The position numbers and the translations under genes were made by a program. A stretch of DNA of 64,000 bases from assembly GCF_051488685.1 (NCBI RefSeq), contig NZ_JBPSEH010000006.1:186001-250000 (forward strand). The letters run 5' to 3'. This stretch comes from Melioribacter sp051488685 (GTDB lineage: Bacteria; Bacteroidota; Ignavibacteria; Ignavibacteriales; Melioribacteraceae). A model generated the notes under the pieces. That model was not told the DNA's origin. It made no database searches and saw only the letters and a program-made list of their open reading frames with translations. Below are positions 24,955 through 33,885 of this stretch, in pieces. Numbering within the stretch: the first letter of the stretch is position 1; the number at the start of each line of letters is the position of its first letter.

Positions 24955-26463
24955 ATGACATTTAAACGTTCAGCCGGTATTTTACTGCACCCGACATCAT
25001 TGCCTGGTAATTACGGCATAGGAGACCTCGGGAAAGAGGCTTATAAATTTATTGACTTTCTTGTTGAAACTGGAAATACACTCTGGCAGGTACTGCCGCT
25101 TGGTCCCACCGGATATGGTAATTCACCTTACCAGTGTTTTTCTGCATTTGCTGGCAATCCGTTATTAATAAGTCCTGACATTTTGAAAGAAGAAGGACTT
25201 TTAAGCGACGATGATTTATTGAAAATTATAACAAACGAAAAACATTATATCGATTTTGGAAAAATAATCGGTTCGAAGTATGAAATGCTGAGACGTGCGT
25301 TTACGAATTATAATGATACGGGCAAAGACGGGTTCGAAGAATTTTGCGAAACCAATAAAGATTGGTTAGATGATTTTGCACTTTTTATGGCATGCAAGAA
25401 TTATCATGGCGGAATTGTCTGGAGTATGTGGGAAGAAGAGATTGCATTCAGAAAAAAAGGCGCTATCGAAAAATGGACAAATAAATTGAAGGAAGAAATT
25501 AAGTTTCATAAGTTCGTCCAGTTTAAATTTTTCAGTCAATGGAAAAAACTAAGAGAATATGCCAACTCAAAGGGTATAAAAATTATTGGAGATGTACCGA
25601 TATACATCGCATACGACAGTGCAGATTTGTGGGCTAATAAAAAATACTTTACAATTGATGAGAAGGGAAAACTGGAATTCGTGGCTGGAGTTCCGCCAGA
25701 TTATTTCAGTGCAACGGGACAATTATGGGGCAATCCTTTATATCGTTGGGACGTAATTGAAAAAGATAATTTCAGGTGGTGGATTGACCGTTTCAAAGCA
25801 ATCCTTAATCTCGTTGATATTGTGCGCATCGATCATTTCAGAGGATTCGAAGCATATTATAAAATTCCCGGCGATGCACCAACAGCAGAAACAGGCGAAT
25901 GGGTAAAAGCACCAGGCGAAAAATTGTTCTCTACTTTTAAAAAAGAATTTGGTTCACTACCAGTATTGGCTGAAGATCTTGGAGTAATTACCAAAGAAGT
26001 TGAAGAACTTAGAGATAAATTCGATTTCCCCGGGATGAAAATTCTTCAATTCGCTTTTGGAAAAGAAGGCGAAAAAAGATTTCTTCCTCACAATTTTATT
26101 AATAACTGTGTGGTTTATACTGGATCGCATGACAACGATACAACACGCGGATTTTTTGAAAAAGAAAAAGAAAAAAATTCCGACGTTTTTTATCATGCAC
26201 AGGACTACATGAATTATTACGGCGATGATATGTGCCACGCTCTGATTAAACTGGCTTATTCATCTGTGGGTAATATCGTTATAATTCCGATGCAGGATAT
26301 TCTTAATCTCGACAGTTCGGCAAGAATGAATTTCCCAAGTAAACCAGATGGGAACTGGACCTGGAGATTTAGTTGGGATCAGCTCTCAGAGGGTTTGAGC
26401 AAACATTACAGATATCTGATCGATCTTTATGAAAGAAATCCAAATAAAGAGAATCATGATTAA
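24955..26463 (+). CDS. malQ: 4-alpha-glucanotransferase (amylomaltase)
   Basis: 502 residues, the usual length for GH77. The N-terminus GILLHPTSLPGNYGIGDLG is diagnostic, as is GPTGYGNSPYQ. Catalytic residues lie in VRIDHFRGF (nucleophile Asp), LAEDLGVIT (acid Glu) and GSHDNDTTRG (Asp). It transfers malto-oligosaccharide chains in the cytoplasm, releasing glucose and extending chains for phosphorolysis. GAGAGGAAA precedes the ATG. It is transcribed away from the amylase/transporter pair and overlaps the next gene by 8 nt. No glycogen phosphorylase lies in the window. Confidence 0.96.
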   Translation: MTFKRSAGILLHPTSLPGNYGIGDLGKEAYKFIDFLVETGNTLWQVLPLGPTGYGNSPYQCFSAFAGNPLLISPDILKEEGLLSDDDLLKIITNEKHYIDFGKIIGSKYEMLRRAFTNYNDTGKDGFEEFCETNKDWLDDFALFMACKNYHGGIVWSMWEEEIAFRKKGAIEKWTNKLKEEIKFHKFVQFKFFSQWKKLREYANSKGIKIIGDVPIYIAYDSADLWANKKYFTIDEKGKLEFVAGVPPDYFSATGQLWGNPLYRWDVIEKDNFRWWIDRFKAILNLVDIVRIDHFRGFEAYYKIPGDAPTAETGEWVKAPGEKLFSTFKKEFGSLPVLAEDLGVITKEVEELRDKFDFPGMKILQFAFGKEGEKRFLPHNFINNCVVYTGSHDNDTTRGFFEKEKEKNSDVFYHAQDYMNYYGDDMCHALIKLAYSSVGNIVIIPMQDILNLDSSARMNFPSKPDGNWTWRFSWDQLSEGLSKHYRYLIDLYERNPNKENHD

Positions 26464-27115
26464 AATAGATAAACTCCACAAGACTAACCGAAAAACAGTT
26501 TTGCTTCAGATTTTACCCGGTGGCAAATTGATTGTTAGAGCTCCAAAAAATATTACACAGTTAGAACTCGACAGAATTATATTAAATCATAGTAACTGGA
26601 TTATAAAAAAAAAGGAGCTGCTAAAGAATCAATTTGTTATGAAAAAAGAATTTTCAGAGGGTGAGCAATTCCTTTTTTTAGGTAATAATTATACGTTAAT
26701 ATACAGCGACATAACTAAGAATATAATTTTAAGTGATAACCTTTACATTAATCCTAAAAAGAAACATATTGCTGAAAAATTAATTCAAAACCTGTATCGA
26801 GATAAGGCAAAGGAAATTATTAGAGAGCGGGTGTTCTATTATGCGTCGAAATTTGGTTATCAATTTAAGTCGATTAGAATTACAAGTGCAAAAAAGAGAT
26901 GGGGCTCGTGCAGTTATAATGGGAATCTGAATTTTTCGTGGAGATTGATTATGGCGCCGGTAGATATAATTGATTATGTAGTCGTCCATGAGCTAGTGCA
27001 TTTAAGAATAAAAAATCATTCAAAAGTCTTCTGGGATAAAGTTGCTGAATTGATGCCTGATTATTATGCAAGAAGAAACTGGCTTAAAAAGAATGGTAAT
27101 ATGCTCGATTTGTAA
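26456..27115 (+). CDS. YgjP/DUF45-type zinc metallopeptidase-like protein
   Basis: 219 residues from the ATG at 26456, preferred for AAAGAGAA upstream; an in-frame ATG at 26429 lies deeper inside malQ. The C-terminal part has the zinc-binding HELVHLRIKNHSKVFW (HExxH with a third His), preceded by KKRWGSCSYNGNLNFSWRL, the typical block of YgjP and SprT/WLM-like proteins. The cellular substrate of this family is unknown; some members occur beside restriction-modification genes, but none is here. Its 8-nt overlap with malQ suggests translational coupling, though a functional link is not apparent. Confidence 0.85.
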   Translation: MIKIDKLHKTNRKTVLLQILPGGKLIVRAPKNITQLELDRIILNHSNWIIKKKELLKNQFVMKKEFSEGEQFLFLGNNYTLIYSDITKNIILSDNLYINPKKKHIAEKLIQNLYRDKAKEIIRERVFYYASKFGYQFKSIRITSAKKRWGSCSYNGNLNFSWRLIMAPVDIIDYVVVHELVHLRIKNHSKVFWDKVAELMPDYYARRNWLKKNGNMLDL

Positions 27116-27135
27116 ATTAAAACAAAAGGAGTTAG

Positions 27136-28314
27136 ATGAAAAAAGTAGTAATCACACATGCTTTTAGAACTCCAATTGGGAGCTTTAATGGGGGTTTGAG
27201 TCAATTAAGCGCACCACAGCTTGGAAGTAGAGTTATCAAAGCTATTCTTGAGAAGTCAAATATTGATCCTTTCATGATTGACGAAGTAATAATGGGGAAT
27301 GTATTGACAGCAGGTATCGGTCAGGCCCCTGCTCGCCAGGCAGCTTTATATGCAGGACTTCCAGATAAAACTGAATGTCTCACAATTAACAAAATGTGTG
27401 GCAGCGGTCTTAAAGCAGTTATGCTGGCAGCTCAGGCAATCCAGTGCGGGGATGCAGATATAATTATTGCCGGCGGACAGGAGAGCATGTCTAATGCACC
27501 GTATCTTATAAAAGATGGAAGGTCTGGCTTCCGTCTGGGTAACTCAACCATCTACGACTCGATTTTAATCGATGGACTTGTGGATGTATATGAAAATATT
27601 CATATGGGAAATTGTGCTGAAATTTGTGCCCGAGAATTTAATTTCTCTCGGCAAGAATTGGATGCATTCGCAGTTGAATCATACAATAGAGCGCTTAAAG
27701 CTCAACGGGAAGGTCGTTTTGACGATGAAATAATCGAAGTAAAAATTGAATCACGGAAGGGCGAAACTATTATAAAAAAAGATGAAGAACCCGAACGTGT
27801 TGACTTTGATAAGATTCCAAAATTGAAGCCGGCATTTGATTCGCAAGGGGTTGTAACAGCTGCAAATGCATCGAAAATAAACGACGGTGCAGCTGCATTA
27901 TTGATTATGAGCGAAGAGAAATCTAAAGAGCTCGGACTTAAACCGATGGCAGAAATTATTGCTCAAAGTTCAGCTGCAAAAGACTCTGTCCATTTTACTA
28001 CTGCCCCCGCCGATGCCATTCAGAAAGTATTAAAAAAGGCGAATATGAAAATCGAAGATATTGACCTATTCGAAATAAACGAAGCTTTTGCCGTCGTTTC
28101 TCTTGCTGTTAATAAATTACTCGGATTGCAATTAGATAAAGTAAATGTTAATGGCGGAGCAGTAGCATTAGGTCATCCAATAGGAGCCAGCGGTGCAAGA
28201 ATTTTGACCACCCTTCTACACGAAATGAAAAAGAGAAATTCTGAATACGGCATAGCTTCTTTGTGTATTGGAGGTGGCGAGGCTTCTGCCTTAATTGTAA
28301 AAAATTATAGCTGA
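27136..28314 (+). CDS. Acetyl-CoA C-acetyltransferase (thiolase)
   Basis: 392 residues, standard for biosynthetic-type thiolases. The nucleophile Cys is in INKMCGSGLKA (near residue 88). The catalytic His lies in GGAVALGHPIGASGAR and the second Cys in LCIGGGEA. FEINEAFAVV is also present. It condenses two acetyl-CoA to acetoacetyl-CoA, or runs in reverse. AAAAGGAG precedes the ATG. No beta-oxidation or polyhydroxybutyrate genes are adjacent, so direction of use is open. Its stop codon overlaps the strong ribosome binding site of the interrupted leader of the following GH3 gene. Confidence 0.95.
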   Translation: MKKVVITHAFRTPIGSFNGGLSQLSAPQLGSRVIKAILEKSNIDPFMIDEVIMGNVLTAGIGQAPARQAALYAGLPDKTECLTINKMCGSGLKAVMLAAQAIQCGDADIIIAGGQESMSNAPYLIKDGRSGFRLGNSTIYDSILIDGLVDVYENIHMGNCAEICAREFNFSRQELDAFAVESYNRALKAQREGRFDDEIIEVKIESRKGETIIKKDEEPERVDFDKIPKLKPAFDSQGVVTAANASKINDGAAALLIMSEEKSKELGLKPMAEIIAQSSAAKDSVHFTTAPADAIQKVLKKANMKIEDIDLFEINEAFAVVSLAVNKLLGLQLDKVNVNGGAVALGHPIGASGARILTTLLHEMKKRNSEYGIASLCIGGGEASALIVKNYS

Positions 28315-28333
28315 AGGGGGTTTTATGAATTAG
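28314..28333 (+). other. Strong ribosome binding site with in-frame stop at codon 3 (interrupted GH3 start)
   Basis: AAGGGGG (28314-28320), 4 nt, then ATG AAT TAG (28325-28333). This ATG is in frame with the GH3 gene that opens 19 nt later. If the TAG were a sense codon, the frame would read MN-x-YLLTIIMVFIMASNS, a plausible signal peptide. It looks like the original start broken by a nonsense change, or a sequence error. Confidence 0.6.
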
Positions 28334-28351
28334 TATTTATTAACAATAATT

Positions 28352-30475
28352 ATGGTATTTATTATGGCATCTAATTCAATTCCACAAATCTATTATAATC
28401 CTGACTATCAATATAAGCCGTTCAAACCGCCAGTAGATATTAAAACAGCGGAACAAAGAGCGGAAAAAATTATATCTGAAATGACCCTCGAAGAAAAAAT
28501 TCAATTGGTCGGAGGGCATAACTTTTTCTATATCAAAGGATTCGAGAAATACGGAATACCACAGTTTTATCTTTCAGATGCAACTCAAGGTGTCCATTTG
28601 AGAAAAGAACTCAGTTCATCTCTTGATAAATCGGTCGCTTTTCCTTGCCCTCTGGCACTGACAGCCACATGGAATATTCAACTTGCATTTGAATATGCAC
28701 GCTCAATTGGCGAAGAATGCCGTGCTGGTGATATTGCAGTATTACTTGCTCCTGGAATGAATATCTATAGAATCTCGCAAAATGGAAGAAACTTTGAATA
28801 TTTTGGCGAAGATCCTTTTTTAGCTTCAAGAATGATAGAGAATTATGTTGTAGGGGTGCAAAGTACCGGTACGATTGCCACTTTAAAACATTTCCTTTGT
28901 AATAATAACGAGTACCATCGTAGAACTACGAATGCAATTGTTGACGAAAGAACAATACACGAAATTTATACCCCGGCATTTAAAGCCGGAATAGATGCCG
29001 GAGCTATGGCCGTTATGACTTCGTATAATCAAGTCAACGGTGAATGGGCTGGTCAAAGTAAATTCGTAATTGATACTTTGTTGCGTAACAGGCTCGGCTT
29101 TAAATGGCTTGTAATGTCAGATTGGTGGTCTACATGGAATCCTGAAAAGGTAATTAAATCTGGCCTCGATCTCGAAATGCCAGGCGACCCTTTGATGGAT
29201 AAACCTGCCTTTCAAAAAAGGGGAGATATTACAATTAAAAAGAATGCAATGAAATTAATTCAAGAAGGTAAAGTAAGCCAGGCAGATATCGATCGGATGG
29301 CAAAAAATATTATCAAAACTTTTATTGCAATGGGGCTTTATGATAGACCGGTTAAAGATTTACAATATCTAAATAATTTTAAACTCCATGAAGAAATAGC
29401 TCTTCAAACTGCACGTGAGTCGATAGTGCTTTTGAAAAATAGAGATAATTTATTACCCGTGATTGGAAACAGGAAGATCTTGTTGACAGGTGAATTTGTA
29501 GAAAAATTACCCAAAGGTGGCGGTTCTGCAGACGTGGAAGGTTATGATATAATTACAATGTACGATGCCTTGAAAAATAAATTCGGCGATATGATTACTC
29601 ATATTAAAGAGCCAACAGACGAAGAAATTAAAAATGCAGATATTGTATTTCTTAGTGCAGGCACTTTGGATAGTGAAGGTTGGGACAGACCTTTTTCGCT
29701 ACCCGAAGAGATAGAAAGAAACATATTCAGAATTACGTCTTTAAATCCTAATACAGTGATAATCATTAATTCTGGAAGTGGTATAAGAATGACCGACTGG
29801 TACGATAAAGCGGGTGCCATATTGTACGCATGGTATCCAGGACAAAATGGCAATATAGCACTGGCTGAAGTATTGGCGGGAGATCTCAATCCTTCAGGTA
29901 AATTGCCAATAACAATTGAAAAAGAATTTAAAGATTCACCAGGTTATGGATATCTACCTGAAGGCTCAGACCTTAATACAGATTGGGATGACGACTTAAA
30001 TATGGATTTCCCGATCAATAATATCGAATATAAAGAAGGAATACTTGTCGGCTACAGATGGTACGACACAAAAAAAATTGAACCCCTTTTCCCATTTGGG
30101 TATGGTTTATCTTACACAACGTTTAAATATGATAATCTAACAGTAGAGCCGAACGTATTTGATGGAGAAGGGAAAGTCAAAGTCTCTTTCGATATAACCA
30201 ATGCTGGCAATTATGATGGAGCAGAGATAGCCCAACTTTATGTCAAAGATATCGAATCGAGCATTTTACGTCCTGAAAAAGAATTAAAGGGTTTTCAAAA
30301 AGTGTATCTCAAAAAAGGCGAAACAAAAAAAGTTACAATTGAGCTTACTAAAAAAGAACTTTCATTTTGGGATACGCAAACCGGCAATTGGAAAGCAGAA
30401 GCAGGGGATTTCGATATATTAATCGGAGCTTCATCGCGGGATATAAAATTAAAAACAAAATTAACACTTAAGTAA
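28352..30475 (+). CDS. Glycoside hydrolase family 3 beta-glucosidase-like enzyme
   Basis: 707 residues from the ATG at 28352; a second ATG is at 28364. The GH3 N-domain shows ATQGVHLRKE, VLLAPGMNIYR, GRNFEYFGEDP, then VMSDWW, whose Asp is the probable nucleophile. The GH3 C-domain and a fibronectin-III-like tail (FGYGLSYTTFKY onwards) follow. Such enzymes release glucose or xylose from beta-linked oligosaccharides. Neither ATG has a ribosome binding site; the good one belongs to an ATG at 28325 cut off by TAG at 28331. Homologues are often periplasmic, so the present copy may have lost its signal peptide or be translated by reinitiation. Confidence 0.9.
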   Translation: MVFIMASNSIPQIYYNPDYQYKPFKPPVDIKTAEQRAEKIISEMTLEEKIQLVGGHNFFYIKGFEKYGIPQFYLSDATQGVHLRKELSSSLDKSVAFPCPLALTATWNIQLAFEYARSIGEECRAGDIAVLLAPGMNIYRISQNGRNFEYFGEDPFLASRMIENYVVGVQSTGTIATLKHFLCNNNEYHRRTTNAIVDERTIHEIYTPAFKAGIDAGAMAVMTSYNQVNGEWAGQSKFVIDTLLRNRLGFKWLVMSDWWSTWNPEKVIKSGLDLEMPGDPLMDKPAFQKRGDITIKKNAMKLIQEGKVSQADIDRMAKNIIKTFIAMGLYDRPVKDLQYLNNFKLHEEIALQTARESIVLLKNRDNLLPVIGNRKILLTGEFVEKLPKGGGSADVEGYDIITMYDALKNKFGDMITHIKEPTDEEIKNADIVFLSAGTLDSEGWDRPFSLPEEIERNIFRITSLNPNTVIIINSGSGIRMTDWYDKAGAILYAWYPGQNGNIALAEVLAGDLNPSGKLPITIEKEFKDSPGYGYLPEGSDLNTDWDDDLNMDFPINNIEYKEGILVGYRWYDTKKIEPLFPFGYGLSYTTFKYDNLTVEPNVFDGEGKVKVSFDITNAGNYDGAEIAQLYVKDIESSILRPEKELKGFQKVYLKKGETKKVTIELTKKELSFWDTQTGNWKAEAGDFDILIGASSRDIKLKTKLTLK

Positions 30476-30583
30476 GTAACAGAATAGTTAAAGTTGTTTA
30501 TTGAGTTGTCGGATTTCAAAAAATGAATTATTCTTGAAGGTGGTAGTAAATCTTAATTTTTTGTTTGGAAAGAATTAGATATT

Positions 30584-30673
<90 letters not shown>

Positions 30674-30713
30674 GAGCTGAAAATACTGCAGCGAAGAATA
30701 TAACTCGTTCAGA

Positions 30714-30956
30714 TTATTTGTTAATTAATCTGCGAAATGCTTCGCCACTTTTATAACTCTTAATCTGCATCTCTCGCTTGAAAGCCTCTGACTTTGAGTT
30801 ATACTCTTCTAAGTAAACAATTTTCCAAGGAACAAAAGGCTTAGTCGACCTGACTTTGCCTCGATTATGATCTTTCAATCTTTTTTCATAATTAGCTGTA
30901 TGACCAATATAATATTTTTCAGTTACTTCGCTTCTTAGTATGTAAACATAAAACAT
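30714..30956 (-). CDS. Small GIY-YIG nuclease-domain protein, copy 1
   Basis: 80 residues starting MFYVYILRS, the usual start of single-domain GIY-YIG (UPF0213/YhbQ-like) proteins. The motif parts are YVYILRS, YYIGHTANYEKRLKDHN (YIG and catalytic Arg), and EAFKREMQIKSYK with the metal-binding Glu. The frame continues upstream of this ATG, but there it only translates the tRNA-Ser fragment and its insert, so the ATG at 30956 is chosen. It begins 1 nt from the tRNA anticodon-loop remnant. Proteins like this are often labelled excinuclease subunit C, which is wrong in size and architecture. It may mobilise or cut at the tRNA-Ser locus (inference). Confidence 0.88.
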   Translation of the reverse strand: MFYVYILRSEVTEKYYIGHTANYEKRLKDHNRGKVRSTKPFVPWKIVYLEEYNSKSEAFKREMQIKSYKSGEAFRRLINK

Positions 30957-30957
30957 A

Positions 30958-31033
30958 TTTAGCAAACCGTTGGTTTTTCCGCCTGTGGCGGAACCTCGCC
31001 TAAAGGCGATGGCAGCCACTCACCCACCTCTCC
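30958..31033 (-). other. tRNA-Ser 5'-half fragment with 36-nt D-loop insert, copy 1
   Basis: Read on the minus strand, the first 21 nt match the tRNA-Ser from its 5' end into the D-loop. A 36-nt insert follows (30977-31012), and then 19 nt match from the rest of the D arm through the anticodon loop (TTTGCTAAA). The insert forms two hairpins: CGCC-TTTA-GGCG and TTCCGCC-ACA-GGCGGAA. The match ends at the 3' side of the anticodon loop, where the GIY-YIG gene begins. It cannot fold as a functional tRNA. Confidence 0.9.
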
Positions 31034-31073
31034 GAGCTGAAAATACTGCAGCGAAGAATATAACTCGTTCAGA

Positions 31074-31316
31074 TTATTTGTTAATTAATCTGCGAAATGC
31101 TTCGCCACTTTTATAACTCTTAATCTGCATCTCTCGCTTGAAAGCCTCTGACTTTGAGTTATACTCTTCTAAGTAAACAATTTTCCAAGGAACAAAAGGC
31201 TTAGTCGACCTGACTTTGCCTCGATTATGATCTTTCAATCTTTTTTCATAATTAGCTGTATGACCAATATAATATTTTTCAGTTACTTCGCTTCTTAGTA
31301 TGTAAACATAAAACAT
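31074..31316 (-). CDS. Small GIY-YIG nuclease-domain protein, copy 2
   Basis: Nucleotide-identical to the copy at 30714-30956, including flanks. The 80-residue product has the same GIY-YIG motifs (YVYILRS, YYIGHT, Glu in EAFKRE). Complete identity means either both genes are functional or the duplication is too recent for decay. The duplicate must be confirmed as real and not an assembly artefact, because perfect tandem repeats of this length can be collapsed or expanded. Confidence 0.85.
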   Translation of the reverse strand: MFYVYILRSEVTEKYYIGHTANYEKRLKDHNRGKVRSTKPFVPWKIVYLEEYNSKSEAFKREMQIKSYKSGEAFRRLINK

Positions 31317-31317
31317 A

Positions 31318-31393
31318 TTTAGCAAACCGTTGGTTTTTCCGCCTGTGGCGGAACCTCGCCTAAAGGCGATGGCAGCCACTCACCCACCTCTCC
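31318..31393 (-). other. tRNA-Ser 5'-half fragment with 36-nt D-loop insert, copy 2
   Basis: Identical to the fragment at 30958-31033, with the same 36-nt double-hairpin insert (31337-31372) and the same end at the anticodon loop. Confidence 0.9.
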
Positions 31394-31433
31394 GAGCTGA
31401 AAATACTGCAGCGAAGAATATAACTCGTTCAGA

Positions 31434-31582
31434 TTATTTGTTAATTAATCTGCGAAATGCTTCGCCACTTTTATAACTCTTAATCTGGTTCTCTTGTTTA
31501 AAATCTCTCGATTCCGAGTTATAAATATTCTCATTATGAAAAGAACAAGTGAGTTCATATCAGCGCTGCCAATATAATAATC
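31434..31582 (-). pseudogene. Degenerate third GIY-YIG copy
   Basis: The 3' part encodes the same C-terminus (QIKSYKSGEAFRRLINK). Upstream it diverges but stays recognisable (YNSESRDFKQENQIKSYK against YNSKSEAFKREMQIKSYK in the intact copies). A YYIGSAD piece at about 31560-31580 is in another frame, and most of the middle is missing. It is about 150 nt long against 243 in the intact gene. This is probably the oldest unit of the array, truncated next to the end of the TonB receptor gene. Confidence 0.75.
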
Positions 31583-31588
31583 GTATAG

Positions 31589-33838
31589 TTAAAATAAAAA
31601 TCTATAATTTAATTTTATCTCCCTGCCAGGCATAAGTATAAATTCTTTTACTGCAGATAAATGTTCCTTATAAGCTGTATCAAAAATATTATCAACTTTA
31701 AGTGTAAATATGAGTATATATTTGCCGATTATGAGTTTTGTGCCTGCATAAAAATTAATTAATCCGTATCCCGGCGTTCGCTCTTCAAAAGGACTAACTT
31801 TATTTTGATCAGCAGCTAAGTTGAATTGACAACCAAGCCAGTAACTATCTTTAGAATATCGCGGTTCAATTGCAAACCTTAGGGGAGGCATCAATGGTAG
31901 ATACTCTTTTGTTACTGAGTTTTTTCCTACAGTATAATCATTCATTAAAGTCAACGAAAAATGGGGGGCAAATTCAAATTGTGCTTTGAACTCGTAGCCG
32001 TAAACGAAAGCTTTTGTTTGTGTATATGCATAGACAGGGATCCCTGTAGTATTTACAAATTCCATTTCTGAAGGATCATAGTATTGGCCTGTAGGCATTT
32101 TGAAAATGTAATCTTCGATTAAATTATAATATAAATTCAATTCTGAATTAACTTGTACTGATTGATATCTTAAACCGAAATCGATCCCCAGATTTTTTTC
32201 AGTATCGAGGTTTATATTACCGATATCGAATGTTCCTGTGGCTTCGTGGATAGCGTAAGAGGTTAATTCCTCAATTGTCGGCGAACGGAATGCAGTAGCA
32301 AAATTAGAGTAGAAAGATAAATAAGGAGATATTTTTAAAACTAAACCAGCTGACCCACTAAATGTATTAAATATTTTTTGCATGGCGGTAATCGATCTGC
32401 CGGATAATTCTGTCTGCGGTATGTCAATTGAATTATATTCATAGCGCAGACCGATTTGAAGAAGTGTTCTACGAATTCTAAATTGTTCAAGGACGAAAAA
32501 TGCAAGGGACATATAATCGGCGTTGGGCGTAAATGCTTCCTCGCCTTCGACTGTGTATTTTTGATTCTGATACCATAGTCCTATAAGACCTTCTGAATTA
32601 TTTAAAAGAGGAGTATGTTTAGCAGAAATATCTAGTACATATGATTTTAATCCGAATGCTGTCCCGATTTCATTTGTAACCCTGTTTATTTCCTTGTGAT
32701 TATAATTTTGATAACCACCTTTTAAGGAAATTTTTTCGAGTACACCTTTCAGGTCACTTAACATATTAAATTTTACTTCTTCTTTATGCATTTCAATACC
32801 AATGCTTTCCGGTTCGTCTTCTTCGTTGTGGCTTTCATTGTCTTCTTCATGATGATGTTGATGCATCGGTATGCCGTAATTAAACTCGTAATTTTTATAA
32901 CCGATGCCTGTCTGTCCAAATTCTGGAATATATGACAGTCCAAACTGGTAGCCGCTGAAATCGAGGTAAGTGTTGTTAACTTTTTTGCCGGTTCCGTCAG
33001 TATAATCGCCTGCTTTTCTTTTTGTTAAATTACCGTGAGCCGCAAAATTATTGGTACCGAAATGTAAGTCGAGGCTTGAATTGAATTCATTATTGTTGAA
33101 AGAATTTCCAGCTAAAAAATTGCCTTCAAATCCATCAGGTATATAGTCGGGTATCTCTTCTGTAATTATATTGATAACTCCACCAAGAGCATTGCTTCCG
33201 TAAATAAGACTTGATGGACCCCGTATAATTTCAATTTTCTCAGGTATAGCTCCATCGCTTGAAACAGCATGGTCGCTCGATGTATTGGACAGGTCGCCCA
33301 TTCTCAAACCGTTTTCTAAAATCAATATTCTATTATTACTAAATCCTCTTACAACTGGACGAGCGGTAGCTTTGCCATTATAACGCATCGAAATTCCGGG
33401 AAGAAAATTCAAGGTTTCACCGATGTTTGTATTTCGTTTAATTTGTAGTTCTAAATTAGCAACGCTCAATGAACTCTGTAACAACTCCTTTGGATCGCTA
33501 TTAAATGGATTGCCGGTGACTACTACCTCGTTAAGATCAATTGTGACGTCTTCAAGGTATATCATTAATGTTTTCGAGGGGACATAAACTTTTTCTGTTA
33601 ATGATTTATGCCCTATATAACTGAACCGCAAAGTGTAATTACCTTCTTTTAAATTTCCTAATTCAAAATAACCTTTTTCATCTGTGGATGTACCAGTTTT
33701 CAATTCCTGCAAATAGATATTAACGCCTACTAACGGCTCGTTGTTTTTTTTGTCGTAAACATATCCTTTAATTGAGTAGGACTGCGCCTGTATTGCAATA
33801 GTGAATAAAAGCATAAAAGAAATGATTAACTCTTTCAT
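31589..33838 (-). CDS. TonB-dependent outer-membrane receptor, likely metal-related
   Basis: 749 residues. A signal peptide (LIISFMLLFTIAIQAQS) is followed by a carboxypeptidase-regulatory-like domain (about 20-100; YVYDKKNNEPLVGVNIYLQ). The plug is at about 115-230 (IKRNTNIGETLNFLPGISM, LGGVINIITE), then a 22-strand-type barrel ending in aromatic FLF. An acidic His-rich loop near residues 324-345 (MHQHHHEEDNESHNEEDEP) suggests a metal ion or metal complex as cargo. A small exported protein of a type seen beside metal receptors lies just upstream on the same strand. The family is certain; the substrate is inferred. Confidence 0.9.
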   Translation of the reverse strand: MKELIISFMLLFTIAIQAQSYSIKGYVYDKKNNEPLVGVNIYLQELKTGTSTDEKGYFELGNLKEGNYTLRFSYIGHKSLTEKVYVPSKTLMIYLEDVTIDLNEVVVTGNPFNSDPKELLQSSLSVANLELQIKRNTNIGETLNFLPGISMRYNGKATARPVVRGFSNNRILILENGLRMGDLSNTSSDHAVSSDGAIPEKIEIIRGPSSLIYGSNALGGVINIITEEIPDYIPDGFEGNFLAGNSFNNNEFNSSLDLHFGTNNFAAHGNLTKRKAGDYTDGTGKKVNNTYLDFSGYQFGLSYIPEFGQTGIGYKNYEFNYGIPMHQHHHEEDNESHNEEDEPESIGIEMHKEEVKFNMLSDLKGVLEKISLKGGYQNYNHKEINRVTNEIGTAFGLKSYVLDISAKHTPLLNNSEGLIGLWYQNQKYTVEGEEAFTPNADYMSLAFFVLEQFRIRRTLLQIGLRYEYNSIDIPQTELSGRSITAMQKIFNTFSGSAGLVLKISPYLSFYSNFATAFRSPTIEELTSYAIHEATGTFDIGNINLDTEKNLGIDFGLRYQSVQVNSELNLYYNLIEDYIFKMPTGQYYDPSEMEFVNTTGIPVYAYTQTKAFVYGYEFKAQFEFAPHFSLTLMNDYTVGKNSVTKEYLPLMPPLRFAIEPRYSKDSYWLGCQFNLAADQNKVSPFEERTPGYGLINFYAGTKLIIGKYILIFTLKVDNIFDTAYKEHLSAVKEFILMPGREIKLNYRFLF

Positions 33839-33885
33839 TTCAGAGCTCCTTTTTAATTAATTAAGAAAAAAAATAGTGTTGAAAT

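Noticed and set aside
30714..31019. Longer GIY-YIG reading frame (101 codons)
   Set aside because: The extra 21 N-terminal codons translate the tRNA fragment and its hairpin insert. Family proteins start at MFYVYILRS.
30714..31316. Excinuclease UvrC for the small GIY-YIG genes
   Set aside because: UvrC is about 600 residues with additional domains. These encode 80 residues of the GIY-YIG domain only.
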